A stretch of DNA of 64,000 bases from Atlantibacter hermannii (GCF_009907385.1 NZ_JAAATR010000003.1:62001-126000), one strand, 5' to 3'; counted from the first letter of the stretch, positions 19,934-30,129 are shown. Made by a program: numbers and translations. The notes: a model not told the origin generated them from the letters alone.

Positions 19934-21313
19934 TCACGAAGATAATGTTCTGATTAAATTGGAGAAATCTTCTTTGATATCATGGCTTTCTTCACGCAGC
20001 TGCTCAATCTTACGGCAGGCATGGAGAACCGTGGTATGGTCGCGGCCACCAAACGCATCGCCGATTTCCGGCAGGCTGTGGTTGGTTAGCTCTTTGGCCA
20101 GCGCCATCGCCATCTGGCGCGGACGCGCCACCGAACGGGAGCGCCGTTTGGAGAGCAGATCCGCCACCTTGATCTTGTAATACTCCGCCACCGTCTTTTG
20201 AATATTGTCGATAGTGACCAGCTTTTCCTGAAGCGCCAGCAGATCGCGCAGGGCTTCACGCACGAAGTCGATAGTAATCGCCCGCCCGGTAAAGTTGGCG
20301 TTAGCAATCACGCGGTTCAGTGCGCCTTCCAGCTCACGCACGTTGGATCGCAGGCGCTTGGCGATAAAGAACGCCACTTCGCCCGGCAGGCGAATGTCGT
20401 TCTCGTCGGCCTTTTTCATCAGGATCGCCACGCGCGTTTCCAGCTCTGGCGGTTCAATGGCGACCGTCAGCCCCCAGCCGAAGCGCGATTTCAGACGATC
20501 CTCCACCCCGTTGATCTCTTTTGGATAACGATCCGAGGTAAGGATGATCTGCTGATTGCCTTCCAGCAGAGCGTTAAAGGTGTGGAAAAACTCTTCCTGC
20601 GAACGCTCTTTGTTGGCGAAAAATTGAATATCGTCAATCAGCAGGGCGTCCACCGAGCGGTAATAGCGTTTAAACTCTTCAATGGCGTTGTTTTGCAGCG
20701 CTTTCACCATATCCTGAACGAAGCGTTCAGAGTGCATGTAAACCACTTTGGCATTGGGTTTACGCGCCATGATGCCGTTGCCTACCGCGTGCAGCAGGTG
20801 GGTTTTACCCAGGCCCGTTCCACCATACAGGAACAGCGGGTTATACGCGCCGCCAGGATTATCCGCCACCTGACGGGCCGCCGCGCGCGCCAGTTGGTTA
20901 GATTTACCCTCAACGAAATTATCAAAGGTGTGTTTAACGTTAACGTTGGAGCGGTAGGACGGCTCCGCAGGCGCAGGCACATTATCCCATGCCGGGCGCG
21001 CCGGCGCGGCAGGTGCAACCTGGGCGGGTTTAGCCTGGCTTGCCGGGATGGCATGACTGCGCACCACGGGCTTGGTACCCACTTCAAAACGCAGCAGCGG
21101 GGCGTCGGCACCGCAGAAATCATTCAGCAGTCCGTTAATATTATTGAGGTACTTATCCCTGACCCAATCGAGCACGAAACGGTTTGGCGCATACAAAGCC
21201 AGCGTGTTGTCGCTCAGTTCCGCCTGTAGGGGGCGTATCCACATACTGAATTCTGTGGCTGGTAACTCATCCTGCAATCGGGCAAGACACTGCTGCCAAA
21301 GCGAAAGTGACAC
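19934..21313 (-). CDS. dnaA: Chromosomal replication initiator DnaA
   Basis: A 459-residue AAA+ initiator that binds DnaA boxes at oriC and unwinds the 13-mers. Domain I ([29 protein letters not shown]), a variable proline/alanine linker (about 85-130), the ATPase domain with Walker [12 protein letters not shown] (near 164) and Walker B LLIDDIQF, and the C-terminal helix-turn-helix with the DnaA signature [15 protein letters not shown] are present. GTG 21313 is the start used by E. coli; upstream frame is not conserved. The linker is 8 residues shorter than in E. coli (467 aa). Confidence 0.97.
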   Translation of the reverse strand: MSLSLWQQCLARLQDELPATEFSMWIRPLQAELSDNTLALYAPNRFVLDWVRDKYLNNINGLLNDFCGADAPLLRFEVGTKPVVRSHAIPASQAKPAQVAPAAPARPAWDNVPAPAEPSYRSNVNVKHTFDNFVEGKSNQLARAAARQVADNPGGAYNPLFLYGGTGLGKTHLLHAVGNGIMARKPNAKVVYMHSERFVQDMVKALQNNAIEEFKRYYRSVDALLIDDIQFFANKERSQEEFFHTFNALLEGNQQIILTSDRYPKEINGVEDRLKSRFGWGLTVAIEPPELETRVAILMKKADENDIRLPGEVAFFIAKRLRSNVRELEGALNRVIANANFTGRAITIDFVREALRDLLALQEKLVTIDNIQKTVAEYYKIKVADLLSKRRSRSVARPRQMAMALAKELTNHSLPEIGDAFGGRDHTTVLHACRKIEQLREESHDIKEDFSNLIRTLSS

Positions 21314-21436
21314 GGCGGACTCCACTCGAACAACGTCGATAGACGAAGACTGAAACATTCATGATTGTTGACACGCGCTGACAAGCCCGAAGAGGGAGCG
21401 CGTGAACCGCTATCTGCGGTATTACCCCGATGTCTG

Positions 21437-21656
21437 GATCAACGGATCGCGATCGGGACCGCGGATCATAGCGTAAAGCGCGCCAGAGATCTTCTGTTTC
21501 TCACAGATTCTTCCTGATTTATCCACAGGGGGATCGGGCCGACTAAGTGTAATCGATCGTTGCGGGCGCGTATGTCTTATTGCCCGCTATATCGGAAAAT
21601 TTAATGACGATCGTACAAAAACGGGAGAAACGATCTCACGGGGATCCCGCAGGATC
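21437..21656 (-). promoter_or_regulatory. dnaA promoter region with DnaA box and GATC cluster
   Basis: A p2-like -10 TATGAT lies at 21465-21470 (minus strand) in a segment very like the E. coli dnaAp2 region; its -35 is poor. A consensus DnaA box TTATCCACA (plus strand, 21519-21527) lies about 50 bp upstream and should mediate autorepression. Eleven GATC sites fall within these 220 bp, so Dam methylation and SeqA sequestration of this promoter after replication are expected. Confidence 0.75.
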
Positions 21657-21784
21657 CTTGCACTTTATTGTCATGCCCGTATAATTCCCCACCCGGCGCG
21701 TTATGGCGCGGATTTTACGGCCTGTTTCCTGCTTGTTTTTCATGCTCTACGGGGCGGAAAAGCGCGGTAAATAAGGAAAGTGAA

Positions 21785-21813
21785 TTGACTCCGGAGTGTA
21801 CAATTATTACAAT
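21785..21813 (+). promoter_or_regulatory. rpmH-rnpA promoter
   Basis: TTGACT (21785-21790) and TACAAT (21808-21813) with a 17-bp spacer form a near-consensus sigma-70 promoter about 100 bp before rpmH, fitting the very high expression of this ribosomal gene. Confidence 0.82.
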
Positions 21814-21903
21814 CCGGCCTCTTTAATCATCCATGACTTCGACGTGAGTCGTTCGGCAGCCCGTCCGCGCATACGCAAAGTCAGTGAATTTATTCAAGTT
21901 TAG

Positions 21904-22056
<153 letters not shown>

Positions 22057-22073
22057 TAAAAGCTAACCGCCTG

Positions 22074-22433
22074 GTGGTTAAGCTCGCATTTCCCAGGGAG
22101 TTACGTTTGTTAACTCCCAATCATTTCACTTTCGTCTTCCAGCAGCCACTTCGGGCTGGCACGCCGCAAATCACCATCCTCGGCCGCCTTAACTCGCTGG
22201 GGCATCCCCGTATCGGTCTTACCGTCGCGAAAAAAAACGTTAAACGTGCTCATGAGCGCAATCGGATTAAACGTCTGACGCGTGAAAGCTTTCGTTTACG
22301 TCAGCATGAACTTCCGCCGATGGATTTTGTGGTGGTCGCGAAACGCGGTATTGCCGATCTCGATAATCGGGCGCTTTCGGAAGCATTGGAAAAGTTATGG
22401 CGCCGCCATTGTCGCCTGGCTCGCGAGTCCTGA
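22074..22433 (+). CDS. rnpA: Ribonuclease P protein component
   Basis: A 119-residue basic protein that assists the catalytic RNA of RNase P in maturing tRNA 5' ends. It has the RNR signature ([17 protein letters not shown], about 60-76) and the N-terminal [16 protein letters not shown] that lines the leader-binding cleft. Length equals E. coli. It begins at GTG 22074, 17 nt after rpmH, and its 3' end overlaps the start of yidD by 37 nt. Confidence 0.96.
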   Translation: MVKLAFPRELRLLTPNHFTFVFQQPLRAGTPQITILGRLNSLGHPRIGLTVAKKNVKRAHERNRIKRLTRESFRLRQHELPPMDFVVVAKRGIADLDNRALSEALEKLWRRHCRLARES

Positions 22434-22654
22434 TCGGTCTCATCCGGGTCTATCAACGCCTGATAAGTCCGCTTCTCGGGCCGCACTGCCGTTTCTCACC
22501 AACCTGTTCTCACTACGGAATTGAGGCATTGCGCAGGTTTGGAGTGATAAAAGGCAGTTGGTTGACAGTGAAACGCGTATTAAAATGCCACCCTTTACAC
22601 CCAGGTGGCGACGACCCCGTCCCGCCAGGACCTTTTGATACCAGAGAACACTAA
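22397..22654 (+). CDS. yidD: Membrane protein insertion efficiency factor YidD
   Basis: An 85-residue member of the haemolysin-like YidD family that helps YidC-dependent insertion of inner-membrane proteins. Conserved cysteines in [16 protein letters not shown] and KCHPLHPGG are present, as is the amphipathic N-terminal helix ([16 protein letters not shown]). It starts within rnpA (37-nt overlap), so translation is probably coupled, and ends 2 nt before yidC. Confidence 0.95.
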   Translation: MAPPLSPGSRVLIGLIRVYQRLISPLLGPHCRFSPTCSHYGIEALRRFGVIKGSWLTVKRVLKCHPLHPGGDDPVPPGPFDTREH

Positions 22655-22656
22655 CG

Positions 22657-24300
22657 ATGGATTCGCAACGCAATCTCCTTCTCATCGCTTTGTTGTTCGT
22701 GTCTTTCATGATCTGGCAAGCCTGGGAGCAGGATAAAAATCCTCAGCCCCAGCAGCAGCAGACCACGCAGACTACGACCACCGCAGCGGGTAGTGCCAGC
22801 CAGGGCGTACCAGCCAGTGGCCAGGGGAAACTCATTACGGTTAAAACCGACGTCCTGTCTCTTACCATCAACACGCGTGGTGGTGACATTGAGCAGGCTC
22901 TGCTTTTGGGCTACCCGAAAGAGCTGGGTTCTAACGAACCGTTCCAACTGCTGGAAACCACACCGCAGTTTATCTATCAGGCGCAGAGTGGCCTGACTGG
23001 CCGCGACGGCCCGGATAACCCGGCTAACGGCGCGCGTCCGCTGTATAACGTTGAGAGCGATAGCTTTGCGCTGGCTGACGGCCAGAACGAGCTGGTGATC
23101 CCGCTGACCTGGACCGATGCCGCTGGCAACACCTTCACCAAATCTTTCACCCTGAAGCGCGGTGAATATGCAGTGAACGTGGGCTACAGCGTGCAGAACG
23201 CCGGTGAGAAGCCGCTGGAACTGTCTACCTTTGGTCAGTTGAAGCAGACCATCAATCTGCCGAGCCATCGTGATACCGGTAGCAACAACTTTGCGTTGCA
23301 CACTTTCCGTGGCGCGGCGTTCTCTACGCCGGACGAGAAGTACGAAAAGTATAACTTCGACAAAATCGTCGATAACGAGAACCTGAACGTCAGCTCTAAC
23401 GGCGGCTGGGTTGCGATGCTGCAACAGTACTTCGCCACCGCATGGGTACCGCGCAACGACGGCGCGAATAACTTCTATACCGCTAACCTGGGTAACGGCG
23501 TAGCAGCGATTGGTTATAAATCCGCACCGGTTCTGGTTCAGCCTGGCCAGACTGGCACGCTGGGCAGCACCCTGTGGGTTGGCCCGGAAATTCAGGACAA
23601 AATGGCTGCCGTTGCGCCGCACCTGGATTTAACCGTGGATTACGGCTGGTTGTGGTTTATCTCTCAGCCGCTGTTTAAGCTGCTGAAGTGGATCCACAGC
23701 TTCCTGGGCAACTGGGGCTTCTCGATCATCGCTATCACCTTTATCGTTCGTGGCGTGATGTACCCGCTGACTAAAGCGCAGTACACCTCGATGGCGAAAA
23801 TGCGTTTGCTGCAGCCGAAGATTCAGGCCATGCGCGAACGTCTGGGCGATGATAAACAACGCATCAGCCAGGAAATGATGGCGCTGTACAAGTCGGAAAA
23901 AGTGAACCCGCTGGGTGGCTGCTTCCCGCTGCTGATTCAGATGCCTATTTTCCTTGCGTTGTACTACATGCTGATGGGTTCCGTGGAACTGCGCCATGCG
24001 CCGTTCGCCCTGTGGATCCATGACTTGTCAGCCCAGGACCCGTACTACATTCTGCCGATCCTGATGGGCGTGACGATGTTCTTCATCCAGAAGATGTCGC
24101 CGACCACCGTGACCGACCCGATGCAGCAGAAGATCATGACTTTTATGCCGGTCATCTTTACGGTCTTCTTCCTGTGGTTCCCGTCAGGTCTGGTGCTGTA
24201 CTATATCGTCAGCAACCTGGTGACCATCCTTCAGCAGCAGCTGATTTATCGTGGTCTGGAGAAACGTGGCCTGCATAGCCGCGAGAAGAAAAGCTCCTGA
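22657..24300 (+). CDS. yidC: Membrane protein insertase YidC
   Basis: A 547-residue inner-membrane insertase (Oxa1/Alb3 family; E. coli 548) acting alone or with SecYEG, for example on AtpE and AtpB. It has an N-terminal membrane anchor ([17 protein letters not shown]), a large periplasmic P1 domain (about 30-340), then five membrane helices. The hydrophilic groove arginine lies in [18 protein letters not shown], the coiled cytoplasmic loop in [19 protein letters not shown]. The tail [14 protein letters not shown] is basic. A clear terminator follows. Confidence 0.97.
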   Translation: MDSQRNLLLIALLFVSFMIWQAWEQDKNPQPQQQQTTQTTTTAAGSASQGVPASGQGKLITVKTDVLSLTINTRGGDIEQALLLGYPKELGSNEPFQLLETTPQFIYQAQSGLTGRDGPDNPANGARPLYNVESDSFALADGQNELVIPLTWTDAAGNTFTKSFTLKRGEYAVNVGYSVQNAGEKPLELSTFGQLKQTINLPSHRDTGSNNFALHTFRGAAFSTPDEKYEKYNFDKIVDNENLNVSSNGGWVAMLQQYFATAWVPRNDGANNFYTANLGNGVAAIGYKSAPVLVQPGQTGTLGSTLWVGPEIQDKMAAVAPHLDLTVDYGWLWFISQPLFKLLKWIHSFLGNWGFSIIAITFIVRGVMYPLTKAQYTSMAKMRLLQPKIQAMRERLGDDKQRISQEMMALYKSEKVNPLGGCFPLLIQMPIFLALYYMLMGSVELRHAPFALWIHDLSAQDPYYILPILMGVTMFFIQKMSPTTVTDPMQQKIMTFMPVIFTVFFLWFPSGLVLYYIVSNLVTILQQQLIYRGLEKRGLHSREKKSS

Positions 24301-24327
24301 TACGCGAATCAGTAACAGCTAATATGG

Positions 24328-24352
24328 AAGGCGGTCGATAGACCGCCTTTTT
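24328..24352 (+). terminator. Terminator after yidC
   Basis: AAGGCGGTC-GATA-GACCGCCTT with a following T-run (24348-24353) lies 28 nt past the yidC stop. It ends the rpmH-rnpA-yidD-yidC unit and lies 41 nt before mnmE, whose promoter must be nearby or depend on readthrough. Confidence 0.88.
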
Positions 24353-24392
24353 TATTTTTAAGTATTAAAGACAGAAACCACAGAGAAATTTC

Positions 24393-25757
24393 ATGAGCCA
24401 AAACGACACTATCGTCGCCCAGGCCACCCCTCCGGGACGTGGCGGCGTGGGCATTCTGCGTATCTCCGGCCTGAAAGCGCGCGATGTGGCGCAGGCGGTG
24501 CTCGGAAAACTGCCGAAGCCGCGCTATGCCGACTATCTGCCGTTTCGCGATCTGGATAACGCCGCGCTCGATCAGGGCATCGCCCTGTGGTTTCCTGGCC
24601 CCCACTCCTTCACCGGCGAAGACGTGCTGGAACTTCAGGGCCACGGCGGTCCGGTGATCCTTGACCTGTTGTTAAAGCGCATTCTGACTATTCCCGGCGT
24701 ACGTATCGCGAAGCCCGGCGAATTTTCCGAGCGCGCTTTCCTGAACGATAAGCTTGATTTAGCACAGGCCGAAGCCATTGCCGACCTGATCGACGCCAGC
24801 TCCGAGCAGGCGGCGCGTTCGGCGCTCAACTCATTGCAGGGTGTCTTCTCTACCCGCGTAAACCAGCTTGTGGAAGCACTTACTCACCTGCGAATCTACG
24901 TGGAAGCGGCTATCGACTTTCCAGATGAAGAGATCGACTTCCTTTCCGACGGCAAAATCGAAGCGCAGCTTAACGACGTAATGGCCGATCTCGACGCGGT
25001 ACGTGCCGAAGCGCGCCAGGGTAGCCTGCTGCGTGAAGGGATGAAAGTGGTGATCGCCGGGCGGCCAAATGCCGGGAAATCGAGCCTGCTGAACGCGCTG
25101 GCTGGCCGCGAGGCCGCGATTGTCACCGATATCGCCGGGACCACGCGTGACGTGCTGCGCGAGCATATCCACATTGACGGCATGCCGCTGCATATCATCG
25201 ATACCGCCGGTCTGCGCGAGGCCAGCGATGAAGTCGAACGTATCGGCATTGAACGCGCGTGGCAGGAAATCGAGCAGGCAGACCGGGTATTGTTTATGGT
25301 GGATGGCACCACCACTGACGCCACCGATCCGGCAGCAATCTGGCCTGATTTTATTGCCCGCTTACCGGAAAAACTGCCGATTACCGTGGTGCGTAACAAA
25401 GCGGACATCACCGGCGAAACGCAGGGACTAAGCGAAGTGAATGGTCACTCACTTATTCGTCTGTCGGCGCGTACCGGTAATGGCGTCGAGGTCTTGCGCG
25501 ACCATCTGAAACGCAGCATGGGCTTTGATACCAACATGGAAGGCGGCTTCCTGGCGCGCCGCCGCCACTTGCAGGCGCTGGAAACCGCCGCGCAGCATCT
25601 GGAGCAAGGCAAAGCACAGCTGCTGGGCGCATGGGCGGGCGAACTGCTGGCCGAAGAACTGCGTCTTGCCCAGCAGAGCCTGAGCGAAATCACCGGGGAA
25701 TTTACTTCTGATGATTTGCTGGGACGGATTTTCTCCAGTTTTTGTATTGGTAAGTAA
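24393..25757 (+). CDS. mnmE: tRNA modification GTPase MnmE
   Basis: A 454-residue GTPase that with MnmG installs carboxymethylaminomethyl groups on U34 of certain tRNAs. An N-terminal tetrahydrofolate-binding domain (to about 118), a helical domain, and an inserted G domain (GRPNAGKS at 223-230, DIAGTTRD switch, DTAGLRE, RNKAD) are seen, ending in the conserved FCIGK with the catalytic-site cysteine. Same length as E. coli. Its partner mnmG lies at 49808-51697. Confidence 0.97.
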   Translation: MSQNDTIVAQATPPGRGGVGILRISGLKARDVAQAVLGKLPKPRYADYLPFRDLDNAALDQGIALWFPGPHSFTGEDVLELQGHGGPVILDLLLKRILTIPGVRIAKPGEFSERAFLNDKLDLAQAEAIADLIDASSEQAARSALNSLQGVFSTRVNQLVEALTHLRIYVEAAIDFPDEEIDFLSDGKIEAQLNDVMADLDAVRAEARQGSLLREGMKVVIAGRPNAGKSSLLNALAGREAAIVTDIAGTTRDVLREHIHIDGMPLHIIDTAGLREASDEVERIGIERAWQEIEQADRVLFMVDGTTTDATDPAAIWPDFIARLPEKLPITVVRNKADITGETQGLSEVNGHSLIRLSARTGNGVEVLRDHLKRSMGFDTNMEGGFLARRRHLQALETAAQHLEQGKAQLLGAWAGELLAEELRLAQQSLSEITGEFTSDDLLGRIFSSFCIGK

Positions 25758-25768
25758 TGCTTCACGAT

Positions 25769-25795
25769 GCCGCAATAACCGAAGGCTGTTGCGGC
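25769..25795 (+). terminator. Possible terminator after mnmE
   Basis: A 7-bp stem GCCGCAA/TTGCGGC with a 13-nt loop lies 11 nt past the mnmE stop, followed by TTCATGTCACGTTTT. No immediate U-run; weak. Confidence 0.4.
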
Positions 25796-25915
25796 TTCAT
25801 GTCACGTTTTCCCGCCATAAATATCGCGACAAACGAAACCACTGAATCAATAACCGCCCCAATATTTCCCTGAATTTTTAAATAAGTGATGAACGTTTAT
25901 TTTCTGAATTTTAAC

Positions 25916-25976
25916 TGTGATATTAATCACAATTAAAATAATCACTGATGGACAAATGTTTTGATTAACATAATGT
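25916..25976 (+). promoter_or_regulatory. tna promoter with CRP site
   Basis: TGTGA-TATTAA-TCACA at 25916-25931 is a perfect CRP consensus. A -10 like TAATGT lies at 25971-25976 with no good -35, as usual for a CRP-dependent class I promoter; the site is centred about 60 bp before the predicted start. This explains catabolite control of tryptophanase, known in E. coli. Confidence 0.82.
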
Positions 25977-26006
25977 AGCAATGTGTCTAATGAGGATAAC
26001 TCAATC

Positions 26007-26081
26007 ATGATTATCTTAAATACATACATCATCTCTAAATGGTTTAATGTTGACAATACAATTGCCAATCATCATCCTTAA
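26007..26081 (+). CDS. tnaC: Tryptophanase leader peptide
   Basis: A 24-residue regulatory nascent peptide. Trp12, Asp16 and the terminal Pro24, the residues needed in E. coli for tryptophan-induced ribosome stalling, are at the same positions (KWFNVD core, NHHP end). Other residues near the N-terminus differ (MIILNTYIIS). With tryptophan present the stalled ribosome hides the Rho loading region, so transcription reaches tnaA. A ribosome site TGAGGA precedes the ATG. The stop codon is TAA, whereas I recall TGA in E. coli; stalling at Pro24 depends on RF2-type termination there, so this difference could matter. Confidence 0.93.
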   Translation: MIILNTYIISKWFNVDNTIANHHP

Positions 26082-26344
26082 TTCTCTTCGCCCCACCTCT
26101 ACCAGAAAATAAAATAGATTTTATACAATCTATTGATTTGGTATGCCCTGAATGATTCCGCTCATTATTATGGTTGCAGCACGCAGCCCTGGATACGCTT
26201 ACGCTGCGTATTTCAGGTGGATCTACTGCAATAGCAATAAATGCGCCACGAATTATAAAAGACATACTCAAACAATTTTTAATGATTATTTTTCAATAAA
26301 TAGTCACCAGGTTCTCTATAATCGAATTATCCAAGGATTATGTA
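26082..26344 (+). promoter_or_regulatory. tna leader: Rho-entry and pause region between tnaC and tnaA
   Basis: This 263-nt AT-rich spacer begins with a C-rich, G-poor stretch (CTCTTCGCCCCACCTCTACC, boxA-like CGCCCCACC) directly after the tnaC stop, the expected Rho utilisation site. A perfect 8-bp hairpin AATAGATT/AATCTATT is at 26113-26134, and a GC-rich hairpin around ACGCAGC/GCTGCGT at about 26180-26208 may cause pausing. It ends with the tnaA ribosome site (AAGGATT). Confidence 0.65.
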
Positions 26345-27760
26345 ATGGAAAACTTTAAGCATTTACCTGAACCGTTCCGCATCAGAGTGATCGAACCCGT
26401 TAAACGCACCACCAGAGAGCATCGCGAAAACGCCATTATTAAATCAGGGATGAACCCATTCCTGCTGGATAGCGAAGATGTATTTATTGACTTATTGACC
26501 GATAGCGGCACCGGCGCGGTCACGCAAAATATGCAAGCGGCGATGCTGCGCGGTGACGAAGCTTATAGCGGCAGCCGCAGCTATTATGCGTTAGCAGATG
26601 CGGTAAAAAATATTTTTGGCTATCAGCACACCATTCCTACGCATCAGGGTCGTGGCGCTGAACAAATTTATATTCCGGTGTTAATCAAAAAACGTGAGCA
26701 GGAAAAAGGTTTAGACAGGACCAAAATGGTTGCTTTCTCAAACTATTTCTTCGATACCACGCAAGGCCATAGCCAAATTAACGGTTGCACTGTTCGCAAC
26801 GTTTATATTAAAGAAGCGTTCGATACCGCTGTACGCTACGACTTTAAAGGTAACTTCGATCTTGAAGGACTCGAGCGCGGGATTGAAGAAGTCGGTGCCA
26901 ATAACGTACCGTATATTGTCGCAACGATTACCAGTAACTCCGCAGGTGGGCAACCGGTATCGTTAGCAAACCTGAAAGCCATGTACCGTATTGCTAAAAA
27001 ATACGATATTCCGGTAGTCATGGACTCAGCACGTTTTGCAGAAAACGCCTATTTTATTCAAAAGCGTGAAGCAGAATATAAAGACTGGAGCATCGAGGAA
27101 ATTACCCGCGAAACTTATAAATATGCTGATATGCTCGCCATGTCCGCGAAAAAAGACGCCATGGTGCCGATGGGTGGATTACTCTGCATCAAGGATGACA
27201 GTTTCCTGGATGTTTATACCGAATGCAGAACCCTTTGCGTAGTTCAGGAAGGCTTCCCTACCTACGGCGGTTTAGAGGGCGGCGCAATGGAGCGTCTGGC
27301 GGCTGGCCTGTATGATGGCATGGGGCAAGACTGGCTGGCTTACCGTATCGCTCAGGTTAAATATTTAGTTGATGGTCTTGAAGCCATTGGCGTAACCTGC
27401 CAGCAAGCGGGCGGCCATGCGGCATTCGTTGATGCCGGTAAATTATTACCGCATATTCCTGCTGAGCAATTCCCCGCTCAGGCGCTTGCTTGCGAATTAT
27501 ACAAAGTGGCTGGCATTCGGGCCGTTGAAATTGGATCGTTCCTGTTGGGTCGCGATCCCAAAACCGGCAAACAATTACCCTGCCCGGCAGAACTGCTGCG
27601 TTTAACGATTCCACGCGCAACCTATACTCAGACGCATATGGACTTCATCATTGAAGCATTCCAGCATGTAAAAGAAAATGCGGCGAATATTAAAGGCCTG
27701 ACGTTTACCTATGAGCCTAAAGTATTACGTCACTTCACGGCTAAACTTAAAGAAGTTTAA
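26345..27760 (+). CDS. tnaA: Tryptophanase
   Basis: A 471-residue PLP enzyme that cleaves L-tryptophan to indole, pyruvate and ammonia; it also acts on cysteine and serine. The PLP lysine is Lys270 in [13 protein letters not shown], at the same number as in E. coli, and the protein has the same length. Cofactor-binding residues around GRGAEQIY (about 102-110) and [11 protein letters not shown] (227-237) are kept. Together with tnaC and tnaB it makes the strain indole-positive. Codon use and spacers here are more AT-rich than in the neighbouring genes. Confidence 0.97.
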   Translation: MENFKHLPEPFRIRVIEPVKRTTREHRENAIIKSGMNPFLLDSEDVFIDLLTDSGTGAVTQNMQAAMLRGDEAYSGSRSYYALADAVKNIFGYQHTIPTHQGRGAEQIYIPVLIKKREQEKGLDRTKMVAFSNYFFDTTQGHSQINGCTVRNVYIKEAFDTAVRYDFKGNFDLEGLERGIEEVGANNVPYIVATITSNSAGGQPVSLANLKAMYRIAKKYDIPVVMDSARFAENAYFIQKREAEYKDWSIEEITRETYKYADMLAMSAKKDAMVPMGGLLCIKDDSFLDVYTECRTLCVVQEGFPTYGGLEGGAMERLAAGLYDGMGQDWLAYRIAQVKYLVDGLEAIGVTCQQAGGHAAFVDAGKLLPHIPAEQFPAQALACELYKVAGIRAVEIGSFLLGRDPKTGKQLPCPAELLRLTIPRATYTQTHMDFIIEAFQHVKENAANIKGLTFTYEPKVLRHFTAKLKEV

Positions 27761-27865
27761 TCGCAAAGAGATTGGGTGGTTAGCAATAACCACCCAAAAC
27801 CATAAACTTTCATTGAGTTATTGCAAACATTATCAATTATAGCTCGCTATAATTAATGAGGCATC

Positions 27866-29116
27866 ATGGAAGAAAATTCGAATCCTAAACACTCAGCGTT
27901 TTGGGGCGTTATGGTGATTGCTGGAACGGTGATTGGCGGGGGGATGTTTGCTTTACCTGTTGATCTCGCCGGTGCCTGGTTTTTCTGGGCTGCTTTCATT
28001 TTAATAATCGCCTGGTTTTCAATGTTGCACTCGGGTTTATTATTATTAGAAGCCAACTTAAACTATCCCGTCGGTTCCAGTTTTAACACCATTACTAAAG
28101 ATTTACTTGGCAATACATGGAATATCGTCAGCGGTATTACCGTCGCCTTTGTTCTTTATATCCTCACTTATGCTTATATCTCTGCTAATGGCGCTATTAT
28201 CAGTGAAACGATCGCCATTAACATGGGGTCGCACGTCAATCCGCGAATTATTGGCATTTGTACCGCCGTATTTGTTGCCAGCGTTTTATGGATAAGTTCT
28301 TTAGCCGCAAGCAGAATCACTTCCCTGTTTTTAGGGATAAAAATCATTGCTTTTGTTATTGTTTTTGGTTCATTTTTCTTCCAGGTTGACTTTTCAATAT
28401 TACGGGACGCTGGCGGAACCGGCGGCATTGATGCATCCTACTTCCCGTATATCTTCATGGCAATGCCCGTGTGCCTGGCCTCGTTTGGCTTTCACGGAAA
28501 TATTCCCAGCCTGATCATTTGTTATGGAAAACGAAAAGACAAACTTATAAAAAGTATCGTTTTAGGCTCGCTGTTGGCGCTGGTTATTTACCTGTTCTGG
28601 TTATATTGCACTATGGGTAATATCACTCGGGAGAGTTTCAAAGAAATTATCTCTTCGGGCGGGAATGTCGATTCACTGGTCAAATCTTTCCTCGGCACTA
28701 AACAACACGGGATTATAGAATTTTGCTTGCTGGTGTTTTCTAACCTTGCCGTAGCCAGTTCGTTCTTTGGCGTCACGTTAGGATTATTTGATTATCTGGC
28801 AGACTTATTCAAAATGGATAACTCGCCATCAGGTCGTCTGAAGACCGTTTTATTGACCTTTCTTCCCCCTGCGGTTCTCTACCTGATTTTCCCTAACGGC
28901 TTTATCTATGGCATTGGCGGCGCAGGACTGTGTGCAACGATATGGGCGGTAATCATCCCTGCTGCACTCGCGTTAAAGGCGCGGAAAAAATTCCCTGATC
29001 AAATTTTTACCGTATGGGGCGGGGTTCTGATACCTTCCATTGTTATCTTATTCGGTGTTGTCGTGATCCTCTGCTGGTTCGGTAATGTGTTCCAGCTGTT
29101 GCCGCGATTCGGTTAA
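27866..29116 (+). CDS. tnaB: Low-affinity tryptophan permease TnaB
   Basis: A 416-residue inner-membrane amino-acid permease of the HAAAP (Mtr/TnaB/TyrP) family with 11 predicted helices. The family N-terminus SAFWGVMVIAGTVIGGGMFALPVDLAG-type motif (about 11-37) is clear. It imports tryptophan for TnaA. It lies 105 bp after tnaA, with GAGGCATC before the ATG, and ends at a strong terminator. E. coli then has mdtL; here yieE follows. Confidence 0.94.
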   Translation: MEENSNPKHSAFWGVMVIAGTVIGGGMFALPVDLAGAWFFWAAFILIIAWFSMLHSGLLLLEANLNYPVGSSFNTITKDLLGNTWNIVSGITVAFVLYILTYAYISANGAIISETIAINMGSHVNPRIIGICTAVFVASVLWISSLAASRITSLFLGIKIIAFVIVFGSFFFQVDFSILRDAGGTGGIDASYFPYIFMAMPVCLASFGFHGNIPSLIICYGKRKDKLIKSIVLGSLLALVIYLFWLYCTMGNITRESFKEIISSGGNVDSLVKSFLGTKQHGIIEFCLLVFSNLAVASSFFGVTLGLFDYLADLFKMDNSPSGRLKTVLLTFLPPAVLYLIFPNGFIYGIGGAGLCATIWAVIIPAALALKARKKFPDQIFTVWGGVLIPSIVILFGVVVILCWFGNVFQLLPRFG

Positions 29117-29147
29117 CCACAACACTCGCCAACTCCCCATCTTACTG

Positions 29148-29174
29148 AGCCGCTCCTCCCCGGAGCGGCTTTTC
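29148..29174 (+). terminator. tna operon terminator
   Basis: AGCCGCTCC-TCCCC-GGAGCGGCT followed by TTTCT lies 31 nt after the tnaB stop codon. A good intrinsic terminator. Confidence 0.86.
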
Positions 29175-29346
29175 TACTTTATCAGCCCGGTTTCCCGACT
29201 CATTAAAGTACAGCGTTCAGCTTAATGAATTGTAAAAGTGACTTTTTGAGCTTTTCGAAACTCAAATTCCGCATTAAAACCTAAGAACGATGCGCGATAA
29301 TGTTGATTATCGTTTCCTTACACTGACCATTATCATGGAGCGACAA

Positions 29347-30129
29347 ATGGCAACGCATTTTGTTCGAGGACTGTTAAGCCCCGACGCCCCCTTATCTCCT
29401 CGATTGTGCGCCGCAAGCCTTGAGCTGGCGCGACAGTTACCCGAACACCGACGCCAGCGCTTTTTAGCTTCCCGTTCATTGCTCGCCGAGATGATGTTCC
29501 GCTTTTTTGGTATTAAGACTCTTCCTCCTCTTCACACCACGCCGCATGGTAAACCGCAGTTCCGGGATCGTGAGCTGGCGGATTTTTCTATCGCTTACGC
29601 CGGGAATATGGTGGGCATCGCGCTCACGACGGAGGGCCGCTGCGGCCTGGATATGGCGCTCCAGCGCACCACACGCGGGTTTTCTCTGCCCGATACCAGC
29701 GATCAGGCGTATCCGTTTACCAGCAATGAATCAACATGGATTGCCAGGCAACATGACGCCATCGAAGCCAAAACCCAGCTGGTAACGTTACGCCACAGCG
29801 TGCTGAAAATGACCGGTGAAAAGGATCACACCTCGGATACGGTGCAGCTCCAGCCCTCCGCCGGCAAACTGCGGGTGGCAAACTGCCCCCAGGTGGAATC
29901 GATTTGCGATGTGGAGGATATCCTGATCTGGTCGGTTACCGCCTCGCCCGCCATCGAAAAGCTGACGCTATGGCAATACCACCAGCAGAACTGGAAAACC
30001 CTGCCGGACATTCCGAGCCGCCGCAACGATGAAGCCTCGCGCCTGATGCGTTTTACCAGCCTGCCGGCTGAAAAAGTTCATATACTCAATCATCCGCATT
30101 CCGTAACGTCAGGGAGTCATCATGTCTGA
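29347..30129 (+). CDS. yieE: Phosphopantetheinyl-transferase-like protein YieE
   Basis: A 260-residue protein of the 4'-phosphopantetheinyl transferase superfamily, similar to E. coli YieE (249 aa). Family marks include QRFLASRSLLAEM (38-50), HGKPQF (68-72) and the AYAGNMVGIAL strand. The metal-binding motif reads CGLDMALQR: Asp102 is kept, but the second acidic residue (D-x-E, Glu in E. coli YieE) is alanine at 104. The usual WxxKEA motif is also absent (WIARQHDAIEAK). Activity is therefore doubtful. I start at ATG 29347 (MATHF), as in E. coli; an ATG at 29290 would add 19 residues. It overlaps yieF by 8 nt. Confidence 0.85.
   Translation: MATHFVRGLLSPDAPLSPRLCAASLELARQLPEHRRQRFLASRSLLAEMMFRFFGIKTLPPLHTTPHGKPQFRDRELADFSIAYAGNMVGIALTTEGRCGLDMALQRTTRGFSLPDTSDQAYPFTSNESTWIARQHDAIEAKTQLVTLRHSVLKMTGEKDHTSDTVQLQPSAGKLRVANCPQVESICDVEDILIWSVTASPAIEKLTLWQYHQQNWKTLPDIPSRRNDEASRLMRFTSLPAEKVHILNHPHSVTSGSHHV

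Noticed and set aside
20198-21229. A 343-codon plus-strand frame opposite dnaA
   Set aside because: It is fully antisense to an intact dnaA, with no similarity or ribosome site.
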